Virus record (IMG/VR): IMGVR_UViG_3300031566_000143
Span: 1-40,232 of that record
Origin: a virus
Reading direction: 5' to 3' (one strand)
DNA: 40,232 bases
Shown here: in pieces, positions 16,001-22,512 of the stretch
Numbering within the stretch: the first letter of the stretch is position 1
How the letters are laid out: every line of letters begins with the position of its first letter
Made by a program: the position numbers and the translations under genes
Notes under the pieces: model-generated
Told to the model about the DNA's origin: nothing
Seen by the model: only the letters and a program-made list of their open reading frames with translations
Databases searched by the model: none

Positions 16001-16688
16001 GCCAAATCTGCGTCACCCAGAACGCCGTCCCGCCCATCGGGGCCCCCGCCGCGGCGACGCCGCCGTACAACATCGCCGGGGCCATCCTCGCGGCGCCGAA
16101 GACGCCCCTGCCGACGAGCTGGCCGACGGCGCCCGTGTCCGGCTCGGGCTTTACCGGGCGCAGCTCGTCTTTCAGTGCCTGGTAGACCTTCTGCGACTCG
16201 ATTTTCCCGGGCGTCCACCCCTGGAGGGCTCCCTTGCCGCCCGCGATCTGCCCCGTCGCGAGTTGGATGAACTCGATTTCATTGGTGCCCAGGTCGACAT
16301 AGCCGCGCTCGACCTGGTCGGCGATCTTGCCCAGGACGCTGCGGGCCTCAGGCTCGGCCAGCACGCGCGCGGTCTGCTGTGCGTGCTCGAGCTCGGCGTC
16401 TCGTTGGATGGCGGGGGCGTTCATGACACCGTAGGCGAGCTGCGGCTGCGGGCCTCCCTGCCACGGCGCCGTGCCGGAAAGCCCCTCGGTGAGGTCGAGG
16501 GCGCCCGGCGGCCCCACCGGCAGGGCCGCGGCGACCGCCGGCTGGCCGTATCCGAACTCCAGGGGCGCCAGGCGATTGACCTCCGGGGTGTCCAGGGACG
16601 CCAGGCGGTTGCGCTCGGGCTTGTCGAGTGACGCCAGGCGGTTTTCCTCCGGCTCGTCCTCGACGAGGCTTTGAAGGCGGTTGGTCAC
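7065..16688 (-). CDS. Giant polyvalent virion protein (3207 aa)
   Basis: Such multi-domain proteins are packaged and ejected with phage DNA. Four NRLxxL repeats open the protein (residues 3-43), then hydrophobic helices (~190-340). A module PWEMTxxE occurs near residues 596 and 1668. A zincin-like segment near 815 reads VHEFLERF in place of HExxH. Residues ~940-1450 match a domain common in phage polyvalent proteins (GPHYTELLL, VLFIEEIQSDLHQQ, KRMIRWAAENDYD, AWTTG). A Lys/Glu-rich helical region follows (~2100-2700). The C-terminus resembles the LPD38-type domain (PLDHYRHLIEGSPL, MFQSQLNKYF) with a hydrophobic stretch near 3050. The GTG start overlaps the previous stop by four bases. DNA protection or transfer during ejection is the likely role; no enzyme activity is certain. 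Confidence 0.85.
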   Translation of the reverse strand: MTNRLQSLVEDEPEENRLASLDKPERNRLASLDTPEVNRLAPLEFGYGQPAVAAALPVGPPGALDLTEGLSGTAPWQGGPQPQLAYGVMNAPAIQRDAELEHAQQTARVLAEPEARSVLGKIADQVERGYVDLGTNEIEFIQLATGQIAGGKGALQGWTPGKIESQKVYQALKDELRPVKPEPDTGAVGQLVGRGVFGAARMAPAMLYGGVAAAGAPMGGTAFWVTQIWPDRRRQLLAAGMEPVQANIFALGAAVAEAVIEDLQVRQMMPTGLAAGALKAFRQAYAKSVMGQIVKSAGKAAVVLGKEWSEEVAQKAVELGTQAAASYASRASGRPLDIDFEGQMRAGVSELVDAGLSIPVLMAFGQGVDVTTAVGGARQVQKARAQAERRASRIDRALEGRAARGVSQLQMGAAPAGVVSPKAVSYPVPEIVPAETVRLPGAEVEVRAGRIVPRGGQYGTEGKGRVAREEPQGQEPGGPLPVEGEGREAPGPGGALQTPGQVIEVGDFIQGERGRGWAEKFVDLGEGKRGWIVQAGMGKLFIDEKEARLVRKRKPQPPPPGVAPQPAAAEAPAPGAAELGPPDHISRRPGRAEAKAEKQPWEMTPEEHAHWDLDRRVARGEHGTKAVQEGRAPFRYDAEGNVLFTRAQGEDVLVLTGARANLKEGMERRERINAELFDNVNAAQASPLGGGHPLALPEGYVREGEFYVYRAPAAGRQVRGGGAAYQVGEARQRGRISAGEARLLRYLLKVAPDFDENSRLEILSSVMEATPEILAAEGIVPRPGVKYEVHGVTEAKLQAGVLQTTVRLLQGADAETAVHEFLERFWRRLPAAEQRRVEQWHAATQDPRRVSEHFSDEGAVFIFSKKLHERVGPIRHLFERARASLRALLARIRTFRATAHPIWLEDLWRQAFGAEAPPSREIQPPGPATPPFEQRTQGRLWPSYQVRAEEADFAPVFYSKLLRVLEEKMGERARPDEVMRMVQNAGVKEEEIFWTELGSSLGKLTRDGMVSKDELLTAMRQNEIIVDELEKYEKPPKEKDFAWYEEHPGVWRTDSIDIPVEVVEKGRGRYELRPYGELDQIAAWRITAYNVSHAWDQAAHWMVQFWEETAAEAPEDRRVQYPEYTLMGAGPHYTELLLRVDEAMDYEQPHWTEQGVVAHVRFDRTTDEAGRQVLFIEEIQSDLHQQGREDGYIVKSRPEEWTVVERSPGLWTPHALARAGRYAYIVRHPTNGTLTVYADTDAEAQEKAARQMTARQVGGVPDAPFRHTWPELCLKRMIRWAAENDYDMVAWTTGAQQNQRWGQTYRGNMIEASRTREGVYRVELYQSAGERYRTGAPNALVQSWSFPSRQALVAGLGGQLGPEVLQAIESDPTHTIVIEREGIEVGAGGLAEFYDKVLVNTARKLVKRFGGKVLLTKVSSGAPAWGFPLTPAMKDSALRVGFPSFQVRQAGLFGQEPEKERPAEAAGPVDLFGRPIAERRRRPARPGEPAPSLFAGGLEETEPGPIVEEKRETLFGGEEAPRHLGKERKALLRQAERELRERGDDETARMVRQLASMKGQISDDLDVAAENFYNDRRAGVGRATTLLYNAARALADKWQKLRPADLGFAEAPRSAAPEAEGEVAAWLGAREREAGRKRAEAQVEKEEPLPPQVAAAQAARAEVEGKEPWEMTRAEWESGRVRHPWRSDRGTHPVRKWLYYGVDAKGGKVEHSDVLQKALRDGESVPREVLLEYRAQPWAQERLSQIAEREMFDEFVRKEMEQGGNSATAKNLARRYLQPAAAALAKRPWQRIEVLARKLQPRKAESRAFLTRLVAQDMRDYFAVMWDARGEAYFALRDAPPKRGLLAEPPTAEAAEQAAESEAVAQDRREFMEKLARWEREEQEPPAPEGEAPNEYGAFTRSEKIHIRLPKSYRTEVTLRVVKGYKDRRWHWGVELEQHYGSHSGALMGPSSRDEGYETRDEAVAAAAQEALEWARDQAARGEQHAPNVAAAIEKWLGLAGGESLPGFQVREAGGELPLEPAPKTPAAPAETDQEAAETAARRAPIEQIVEDLARLLEPPREVSVQTRASMVREAEQEILKNWSYREMLVGAEGAGEGVGGIEGINAHTRYRIGIPEWKGEVMQFVGRPGEKGGRQYLWRHIIRSDRAVGTEKGWDETLDAMGRGGESIETFLELLDQVVTAKRKYGNVNAYALDQALEMGDAGLEFAWAKYSGLKEGYTLEEINSTLVDVAMEQGATEADIESSLLRPSTKTRTKRTFITESLRAKVLAAVRKAGQAGESVAREQLQKKVRDARRALAHVRSDFKQAEEFIRKEAAQDAAAKVRKQFMDEKVRQKELRAALAEFLKKHVGTKTRGRLLPHLDKVTTKKGLEKVMTLGQKMAEQEQARDLRGLIQRELARGKPRSGERGYLQGRRTADVEEKLEDIRAHRNDDRDQVRASIDAAIEAYESPQGGTPASYDDMMDKIERMKLWGTNQMTAEEAAWALEEIRHIKRSGLGLAEAKRQLARENTERNAEVAVGVITEGKGLKPGAGTIPRAQREAQRTWLDKFLNAQYGWDELIEKLSQRERGHKPYEGALFELTNVIHDARTEQARGTMDVFKEVRVGLEVVFGTQDTGELNRILNTMEMVELDLGEFVNARGELVRLKLTAEQMLKKWEEMHDPTLTETLMHPRGNALTPKMLKAIEGGLSDEEKAWGRWQLAFYQRYYHGVNAVWRDMNGVNLPHNRHYSPISRDVEAGIPENVLMGQETSRYAAVTSRSLKTRVPNLHPLMYTSATGTLVNHILQMEHYRAFAVPVREMRRLFQHRDVREAIRQYRGADVLAKVDDFLNDIARDGVTRARSVFVLDWLRRNAIKALLGFKPVIAAKQVPSVLAYMLEMPAGRFFQGVADFWRAPLDHYRHLIEGSPLIAERFRAGFERDIRAALAGRGRRRAARVASGKGSVEDLYLLLTRQGDQLAVMQGAWAAYRYALKTGKSEAQAWRFAERVTERTQPTSNVETLSSLQRGGSWAKMFTMFQSQLNKYFRSEATYARALRYGRGSRVKALSNLILVWVVLPSLFQLLADGLKYRPRRQLRPLILGPLNNVLVFGQLAQTIFDRLLKEPWGYQASPLFASVDDLLKAASSARRAVERGGNVLDMVQSADFILALERAAEGFGKIAGVPTPYFVQAERAIRRGKPLELIWTKGALEEEPETAGRGRRGRGSRSR

Positions 16689-17776
16689 TTGCCACCCTTC
16701 AGGAGGCGCAGGATCTCCCTGACGTTGGCCGGGTTCTCCGCGAGTTTCCTGTTGGCGATGTCGATTTCCGCCCGCGACAGCTCGTTCCTGGCCGCCATGC
16801 CCTGCAGTTCTGCCATGCCCGCCTCGATTTCCTGCTGCGTGACGGGGCCGCTCGGTGCGGGGGCCTGCTTGGGCGCTTCGGCCGGCGCGCGAGTCTCTTT
16901 AGACGCCTTCCCCTTCCCCTCCTGGGCAGCGTAGTATTTGGCGATCGCCACGCGGTCGCCGGCCTCCAGGTCCGTCCAGGGGATAGTGTCGCGCTCTCGC
17001 GGCGCCCTCCCGAAGGGTTTGACGGGCGCCAGGGGCTTGCCTGTTGCGGCCTCGTAGTCGACCTTTGAGATGGCAAGCGGCCCGCGGTTGCTTTCCATAG
17101 ACCCCTTGTTTTCCAGGTCGAGCTCGCCGATGATCTCCGTCCAGCTGCGCGGCGCCGGCGGGGCCGTCCCGATAACGTTACCTTCGCTGTCCATGAGGGA
17201 CCCCCCGGCGCCGACGCCGATTACGCGCGGCGGTGCCGTGCGCTCGTAGACGACCTCGCCGGTGACGGGATCGAATAGCGCGCCTCCCTGGCCCACGGCG
17301 ATGGGCGCCCGCGGCTTGTATTCAGGCGGGACGGCCGCCTCCTCGACGCCCCCAGCGGTGAATCTTCGCTGCCCCGGTCCGAGGGTGTAGGGCTCTCCGG
17401 CCCCCGGCGCGAGGCCGAGCTTTATCCTCATGGCGCGGTCGCGTTCCTCGTCGCTGATGCCGCCGAACTGCATGGTGTCGCCGACGAGGCTCCCGACCAG
17501 GGACTGCGTCGCCGGGTCGAGGGCGCCCCCGTAGGCCCCTGCCGGGTTGAAAGCGTTCAGCGCCGCCCCCAGCAGGCTCTTGGGCTTGCGCGTGACGACA
17601 CCCTGGACGTTCGCCTTTATCTCCGCGGGGGTCTTGCCCGCGAGCGCGGCCTCGAGCGCGGTTCGGCTCATGCCCTGGCGCCGCGCCTCGTCGAACTGGC
17701 TGAGCATGTCCGAGAGCGCGCCGAGGTTCGTCTCCTCGTAGGGGAGCCTCGTCGGCAGCTGTCCTATGTACGGCAT
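16685..17776 (-). CDS. Internal virion / DNA-ejection protein
   Basis: This 363-aa protein starts at ATG 17776. The N-terminus is helical and polar (ALSDMLSQFDEARRQGMSRTALEAAL). A Gly/Ala-rich middle follows with a beta-structured repeat-like segment (GQGGALFDPVTGEVVYERTAPP, then GAGGSLMDSEGNVIG), and a charged helical C-terminus closes it. I recognise no enzymatic domain. Size, composition and place between another internal protein and the giant polyvalent protein match ejection-protein clusters of P22-like and T7-like podoviruses. The stop overlaps the giant gene's GTG start by four bases, implying coupled translation and perhaps a fixed stoichiometry. Confidence 0.65.
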   Translation of the reverse strand: MPYIGQLPTRLPYEETNLGALSDMLSQFDEARRQGMSRTALEAALAGKTPAEIKANVQGVVTRKPKSLLGAALNAFNPAGAYGGALDPATQSLVGSLVGDTMQFGGISDEERDRAMRIKLGLAPGAGEPYTLGPGQRRFTAGGVEEAAVPPEYKPRAPIAVGQGGALFDPVTGEVVYERTAPPRVIGVGAGGSLMDSEGNVIGTAPPAPRSWTEIIGELDLENKGSMESNRGPLAISKVDYEAATGKPLAPVKPFGRAPRERDTIPWTDLEAGDRVAIAKYYAAQEGKGKASKETRAPAEAPKQAPAPSGPVTQQEIEAGMAELQGMAARNELSRAEIDIANRKLAENPANVREILRLLKGGK

Positions 17777-17789
17777 CGTGGTCTCTCCT

Positions 17790-18665
17790 CTATCGGAACG
17801 AGGGTGTCGTTCCTACGCCCCCCCACTGGTAGCGGGCGTCGTATTTGCCGGACGGGCTCGCGCCCGAAAGCTGATTCGTCGCGGCCCCCGCCGCACCGCC
17901 AAGGCCGCCGCCCAGGAACGGCGCGACCATGGAGCCGATCTGCCCCGCAGTTCCCATCAGCTGCGAGAAACCGCTCGGCTTTCCCTGCGTCATGTAGGAC
18001 GTCGGCTGCATCTGCCAGAGGTTGCCGGCGATCCCGGCGCCGGTCGTGTACGGGAGCATCACCTTCTGCAGCAGCGTGTTGTACTCCGCGTCGCGCCTGG
18101 CCTGGTCGAGCTCCCTCGGCAGCGCGCCGTACTGCATCCCTACGCCGACGCGGTTGACCGGCTCCTGGCCGTACTGCATTATTTGAGGCACGGCCCCCTG
18201 CATCCTGGCGCGCTCGGCCTCGTAGAGGCTCCCGAGAAGCGCCGACCTGTCCGCCCCGTAGCGCGCCCTCAAGTCCCCCTCGGTCCTCATGCTCGGCTCG
18301 GAGTAGTACATCCCGCCGGCCTGGGCGCCGCGCCGCAGTCCCGCGACGGATTTCGCCTCGTCGAGCGCGGACTGCTCCCTGAAGCCCTTCCAGTACTCCG
18401 AGGCCAGCGGGTCGTACCCGCCCCCCAGGGTGCGCTCGAGCTCGGCCATGCCCGCCTCGTAGCCGCGCGGCGCCTGCGAGAGGTATTGCTCCAGGAGCGT
18501 CTGCGCCTGCTGCTCCGCGCTCCCCATCCCGGCCACGCCGAGCGTGGGTATGTCCACCTTGCGGGACTGGCTCAGCAACCGCCGCAGGTAGTTCTGCGCC
18601 TGCTCCTGCTCGGGCGTGAGCGGGATCGTCTTGAGCTTGGGCGCCTCGCCTGTGAAGAATCCCAT
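17790..18665 (-). CDS. Internal virion protein, amphipathic helices and Gly-rich tail
   Basis: This 291-aa protein starts at ATG 18665 with an AGGAGG-like site. Long helices rich in Glu, Arg and Gln dominate residues 15-200. AGGMYYSEPSMRTEGDLRARYG and AERARMQGAVPQI are patterns I associate with podovirus internal or DNA-transfer proteins. The C-terminal 80 residues are Gly/Ala-rich and hydrophobic (GTAGQIGSMVAPFLGGGLGGAAGAA), suggesting membrane insertion during ejection. It sits between a 55-aa coiled-coil gene and another internal protein gene. No catalytic motif is visible. Confidence 0.68.
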   Translation of the reverse strand: MGFFTGEAPKLKTIPLTPEQEQAQNYLRRLLSQSRKVDIPTLGVAGMGSAEQQAQTLLEQYLSQAPRGYEAGMAELERTLGGGYDPLASEYWKGFREQSALDEAKSVAGLRRGAQAGGMYYSEPSMRTEGDLRARYGADRSALLGSLYEAERARMQGAVPQIMQYGQEPVNRVGVGMQYGALPRELDQARRDAEYNTLLQKVMLPYTTGAGIAGNLWQMQPTSYMTQGKPSGFSQLMGTAGQIGSMVAPFLGGGLGGAAGAATNQLSGASPSGKYDARYQWGGVGTTPSFR

Positions 18666-18677
18666 GTCTGTAGCCTC

Positions 18678-18845
18678 CTACGGCCCTTCGAGCACGGCCA
18701 CGCGCGCCTCGAGGGCCTCCATGTCGCTGCGGTTGCGCCTGTGCTGCTCGTCCAGCTTCCTCATAAGCGCCTCTATGACCCGCCGGGCGTCCGCCAGGTC
18801 CCGGATCTCCACCGGCACCGTCACGGACTTCGCGGTCGTCGGCAT
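18678..18845 (-). CDS. 55-aa coiled-coil protein
   Basis: The frame runs from ATG 18845, which shares its first base with the stop of the propeller gene, to TAG 18680-18678. The product is a short beta start (TAKSVTVPVEIRDL) followed by an amphipathic helix with heptad-like spacing (ARRVIEALMRKLDEQHRRNRSDMEALEARVAVLEG), a probable coiled coil. Small proteins here in podovirus late operons are often minor tail or ejection components. The tight overlaps and the good Shine-Dalgarno of the next gene support it as real. Confidence 0.68.
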   Translation of the reverse strand: MPTTAKSVTVPVEIRDLADARRVIEALMRKLDEQHRRNRSDMEALEARVAVLEGP

Positions 18846-20608
18846 CAGTAGTACCCCACAAGTTCAAAGTCAAAGACCATGCCCAGGAAGGCAAACGGCG
18901 CCGAGCAGCTCACCCTGACCTGGAAGCTCTTGGCCCTTACGTCGCATGGGAACTCGACGACCTGGTACTCGAGATCCCCCCCAAACTGGATGTCCGCGAC
19001 CCGCTCCCACGTGGCCGCGCCGTCGGCCTTCACGTCGACGGCTACGTCCGTGACGGTCTGCGAGGGCCTCCAGTACGTCTGCACGTAGAGCAGGCGCTTG
19101 TACTGCGTGATTTCCTGCTTGGCGGTCAGGTCCGTCTCTATCACAAAATGCGCCTGGACGTCCTCGCCGTCCGAGGAGTTGGCGCCGTGCACCGCGTACA
19201 CGTAGCCGTCGTAGTCGGCCGAGAGGTCCACCGTGTAGCCCTTGTCGCCCTCCACCGACTCCCAGGTGTCCCAGGCCCACTCCTCCCAGGTCGAATATGG
19301 TAAATCTTCCCAAACCATGCTCGACTGCCGGTTAAAGCGCCCGAAGGAGCTGACGGGCAGGTCGGACTTGTTCCACACCCCGCCGCCGAACTTGAGGATC
19401 CTGTTGTTGGTGGCCTGGCCGGAGCTGTAAGGTACCGCCCACCAGACTTCGTTATACTCCTCGATAAACGCGCCCCTGATGCCCGGCAGCGCGTCCGGGC
19501 CTATGTCCCTCACCAGCTTGTCGATCGACTGAGAGATCTCGCCCTCGACGACCTCGCGCATATTCCGGTCCGTGCCGTAGAAAAAGACCCGCCCCTCGCC
19601 GTCGACGACGACGCTGTCGGGCGCGCGGCAGCCGATGCCCAGCAGCACCGGGGCGTTGTTGAAAACGTCCTCCGTCGTCACGAGCCAGAGCTTATGTATC
19701 GACCTTTCCTTCAAGATGTAGAGGAGCTCCGCGGTCCCGCCAAAGCCCCCGGAGATCGCGTCGTTGCCTGTGATGTCCGCGTTGCCCGCGTTCCCGCCCG
19801 CCCAGGTGGTGTCGTCGCCGAAGTCGCACCAGGCTATGCGCTGTCCGTAGACCGTGGCGCCGGCGGTGATGTGGCCGAACATGAGGACGTTCTCGAAAGT
19901 CGTTACGAACTTGGCCTTGTCCACGACGCCGGCCGCGTCCGCCAGGGAGCCGCAGTGCGATCCCGGCGCGCTCGAGAGCCACTTGAGAGGGGCGTCCGAG
20001 TTGTTCGTCGAGACGACATTGTCGCAGAAGTTGACGCTCTGCCAGTACTCGCACCCCGCGCCCGCCGCCACGGTCCACTCGACCGTGAGCACCGACGAGG
20101 TCGGGTTCCAGGAGAAGATGTTGTAGGCCGTGTAGACGAAGAAGTACTCCACCCCGCCCGCCGCGGTGACGAGCTGGTGCATATGTATTACCGGCGTGGT
20201 CCCCTCGAAGACGTTCCCGTCCGCCGTCGCGGTGTTGATGTCCTCGACCAGGACGATGTCGGTGTGGTCGGTGTCGAACGTGGCCGAGACGACCGTGTAG
20301 AGGCCGTCGTTGTCCGTCGAGCCGTTGCAGCGGATCGTCTCGCCGGCGGTGAAGTAGCTGGACTGGTCTCCCGCGACGGTGAACGTCTTGGCCGCCAGCG
20401 CGGTGATGGGGAATACGCGCCGCGGCAGGGCGATTTTCTCAGCGGCGCCGTCGTAGAACTCGCGGACCGGCCCCTTGCAGCGGTGGACCTCGCCGTCCAC
20501 CAGCCGGCAGTTGTCGTTGTCAGGCGCGTACGCCTCGGACAGGGCTATGCCCGGGACGTTCGTCCTGAGCCCCATTACGGGGCTTGCTATTCCAAACCTC
20601 GGCATCAT
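18845..20608 (-). CDS. Beta-propeller tail/connector protein, P22 gp10-like
   Basis: This 587-aa protein starts at ATG 20608, overlapping the previous stop by four bases; a second ATG follows at once. Repeated blade-like units rich in Trp, Tyr, Phe and Gly run through it (YFFVYTAYNIFSWNP, NVLMFGHITAGATVYGQRIAW, AELLYILKERSIHKLWLV, RVFFYGTDRNMREV, DGYVYAVHG). The layout resembles the P22 gp10 packaged-DNA stabilisation family and T7 tail tubular protein B relatives, which seal the neck and form the tail tube of short tails. The C-terminal ~90 residues are a beta-sandwich-like domain. Position after the fibre and adaptor-like genes fits. Family assignment is by pattern only. Confidence 0.68.
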   Translation of the reverse strand: MMPRFGIASPVMGLRTNVPGIALSEAYAPDNDNCRLVDGEVHRCKGPVREFYDGAAEKIALPRRVFPITALAAKTFTVAGDQSSYFTAGETIRCNGSTDNDGLYTVVSATFDTDHTDIVLVEDINTATADGNVFEGTTPVIHMHQLVTAAGGVEYFFVYTAYNIFSWNPTSSVLTVEWTVAAGAGCEYWQSVNFCDNVVSTNNSDAPLKWLSSAPGSHCGSLADAAGVVDKAKFVTTFENVLMFGHITAGATVYGQRIAWCDFGDDTTWAGGNAGNADITGNDAISGGFGGTAELLYILKERSIHKLWLVTTEDVFNNAPVLLGIGCRAPDSVVVDGEGRVFFYGTDRNMREVVEGEISQSIDKLVRDIGPDALPGIRGAFIEEYNEVWWAVPYSSGQATNNRILKFGGGVWNKSDLPVSSFGRFNRQSSMVWEDLPYSTWEEWAWDTWESVEGDKGYTVDLSADYDGYVYAVHGANSSDGEDVQAHFVIETDLTAKQEITQYKRLLYVQTYWRPSQTVTDVAVDVKADGAATWERVADIQFGGDLEYQVVEFPCDVRAKSFQVRVSCSAPFAFLGMVFDFELVGYY

Positions 20609-21540
20609 GACACCGCGTGGGGGAGCTCCACCACCGTCAGAACGCGTTTGGTCCCCCAGGTCGTACAGCTGCACAGGGGGTTATAACTCGTCAGTTTCTT
20701 CCACTGGACCTTGACCGTGTAGGTGTCCGCGGCCAGGCCCGTCTCGAGCCACTGGACGGACACCGGGACCTTGTCGTCGGTGGTCGCAGGCGCCCAGGTG
20801 GTGCCGGTCTTTGCCACGCCGCCGACGAGCAGCTGGGCCGCCCCGCCGTGCTGGCAGGGGAAGGAAGCCACGATGAGCAGATCCCCGCCGGTGGTAGTGA
20901 TGTCCACGTCCATGTCGGCCATGTCCGCCCAGGCGCCGGTCGCCTCGGAGATGTTGCTCGTGCCGGAGTCCTGCAGCGCCTGGCCGAGGACGCCCGTTTT
21001 CACCTGTACGCCGCTGCCTCCGATGGCGAGCGTCTCGCCATCCACGAAATCGCCGGCGCCAGTCTTGAGATGCCCAGCCTGGACGCCGTTGGCCGCGTCG
21101 CCGGATTTGAGCTGGAGCTTGCCGCCGCTCACGTCGATGGTCAGGTCGTCGGTGATGGCCGCAGCCGCCGCGGTGAAGTCCTTGCCCTCGAGGTTGAGGA
21201 CGTGGACGCCGCCGGTCTGGATGGTCACGTCCTTGACGAGCTCGTCCTCGTCGACGATGCTGACGCCGACCTTGCCCCCGATCTCGCTGGCGAACATGAC
21301 GGCCTTGTTTTCCCCGACCGCCGCCGGCACCGCCCTCTCCCTGAGCGTGAGCTGCCGGTGTTCTCCCGTGTCCGCGTCGTCGACCTGCCCCGCGCCCGGC
21401 GTGTCGGCCGGGAAGTAGTGGTCGACGTCGAGCCGCTCCTGGAGCGCTCGCTTCATCTCCCGGATCCGGTCGTTGCCCAGGCTGGGACGCTCGGCGTATT
21501 CCGCCGGCGTGTCCGTGTTTAAGGTGTCGCCGAAGGCCAT
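20605..21540 (-). CDS. Tail fibre/appendage protein
   Basis: This 311-aa protein starts at ATG 21540 with GGAGAA upstream. The N-terminal ~50 residues carry a motif common at the start of phage fibre proteins, NDRIREMKRALQERLDVDHYF. The middle is a beta-repeat shaft rich in Gly, Asp and Val (GGKLQLKSGDAANGVQAGHLKTGAG, LAIGGSGVQVKTGVLGQAL). The C-terminal ~110 residues form a beta-rich tip (TGGDLLIVASFPCQHGGAAQL). It probably attaches to the virion by its N-terminus and contacts the host. No chaperone or hydrolase motif is visible. Confidence 0.68.
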   Translation of the reverse strand: MAFGDTLNTDTPAEYAERPSLGNDRIREMKRALQERLDVDHYFPADTPGAGQVDDADTGEHRQLTLRERAVPAAVGENKAVMFASEIGGKVGVSIVDEDELVKDVTIQTGGVHVLNLEGKDFTAAAAAITDDLTIDVSGGKLQLKSGDAANGVQAGHLKTGAGDFVDGETLAIGGSGVQVKTGVLGQALQDSGTSNISEATGAWADMADMDVDITTTGGDLLIVASFPCQHGGAAQLLVGGVAKTGTTWAPATTDDKVPVSVQWLETGLAADTYTVKVQWKKLTSYNPLCSCTTWGTKRVLTVVELPHAVS

Positions 21541-21549
21541 GTCGTTCTC

Positions 21550-22464
21550 CTATATGTCGATGTACCTTACCCGCGCGAGCTCGTGCTTGGTCCGAGGCGC
21601 CAGGACCGTCATTTCCCCGTTGAAGGCCGTCAGCCACTTCTGCGCCTGGGCGTTGAGGTCGTAACCCTCGGCCACCTTCGCCGTGGTGAGGCAGTAGATG
21701 GCCTCGCGGAACTCGTCCGGCAGCAGGACCGTCGAGACGTCCCCGGGGTGGTAGCGGAAGTAGTCTATTCTGACGGTCACGTTTGCCGCCGGCGACCTGT
21801 CGAACAGGACCTCCCCCTTGAAAACGCAATACATCTCCGGCGTGCCGGCCAGCGCGCCCGACCCGGTCCCCTCCAGGTACTCGGCCAGGCTCATAGGCAC
21901 GAGGCTGACGCCGTCTATCGACACCTGGCGCATGGCCTTGTAATCCGCAGGCAGGCTGACGGCATCCTCGGTCGCCAGGAGTACGGGGCTCTCCGTCGCC
22001 TCCAGGAAGTTGCCCAGGCCGGTGATGTCCTTGAGCGCAGCCCGCAGCTCCTCGTCCACGCCGGTCTCCCGGCGCCGCAGCCGCTTGTTGACGGCGGCGA
22101 GGACGTCCGCGGGCCCCACGGGGCCGGTAGTGAGGTCGTCGGCGACCTCGGCCCGCAGGCAGAGGAACGCCCAGCTCTTCTGTATGGTGACGCCGGCCAC
22201 CAGGCCCTCGACGTAAATGGTGTAGGTCTTGTACGGCTCGAAGCCGCTCGAGGCGGCGAGAGTTATCGTCTCCGCGTAAAACCCGGTCGTCGAGGGGTCG
22301 TCGAGCTTGCTCATGGTCCCGGTCATAATGGGCGTGCCCGTCTCGTCCTCGTAAATCCGGTACGTGGGGCTCGCGTCCGCGTCGACCGCGCCGCCCGAGG
22401 CGTTCCTGGTCGTGACGCTGAAGGTCAGCGTCTTGGACAGCACGCCGGTCTGTGGGCATCCCAT
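21550..22464 (-). CDS. Ig-like domain fused to head-tail adaptor-like domain
   Basis: This 304-aa protein starts at ATG 22464. Residues ~8-110 form an Ig-like beta domain similar in layout to BppU-type N-terminal domains (TLTFSVTTRNASGGAV, TGFYAETITLAASSGFEPYKTYTIYVEG). Residues ~150-304 resemble podovirus head-tail adaptor proteins: LPADYKAMRQVSIDGVSLVP, MYCVFKGEVLFDR, then a helical end LLPDEFREAIYCLTTAKVAEGYDLNAQA. The second part would form part of the ring below the portal. The fusion of the two domains is unusual to my knowledge but I cannot check its distribution. Confidence 0.58.
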   Translation of the reverse strand: MGCPQTGVLSKTLTFSVTTRNASGGAVDADASPTYRIYEDETGTPIMTGTMSKLDDPSTTGFYAETITLAASSGFEPYKTYTIYVEGLVAGVTIQKSWAFLCLRAEVADDLTTGPVGPADVLAAVNKRLRRRETGVDEELRAALKDITGLGNFLEATESPVLLATEDAVSLPADYKAMRQVSIDGVSLVPMSLAEYLEGTGSGALAGTPEMYCVFKGEVLFDRSPAANVTVRIDYFRYHPGDVSTVLLPDEFREAIYCLTTAKVAEGYDLNAQAQKWLTAFNGEMTVLAPRTKHELARVRYIDI

Positions 22465-22481
22465 GTGTCTCTTCCTACTCT

Positions 22482-22498
22482 GCGAAGTCTCGCTTCGC
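22482..22498 (-). other. Small intergenic hairpin
   Basis: GCGAAG (22482-22487) and CTTCGC (22493-22498) pair across a 5-base loop, next to the palindrome CTACGTAG (22498-22505). They lie in the 48-base gap between two late genes. No U-tract follows, so this is not a terminator; it could be an RNA-processing or stability element. Confidence 0.35.
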
Positions 22499-22512
22499 TA
22501 CGTAGCACGAGC

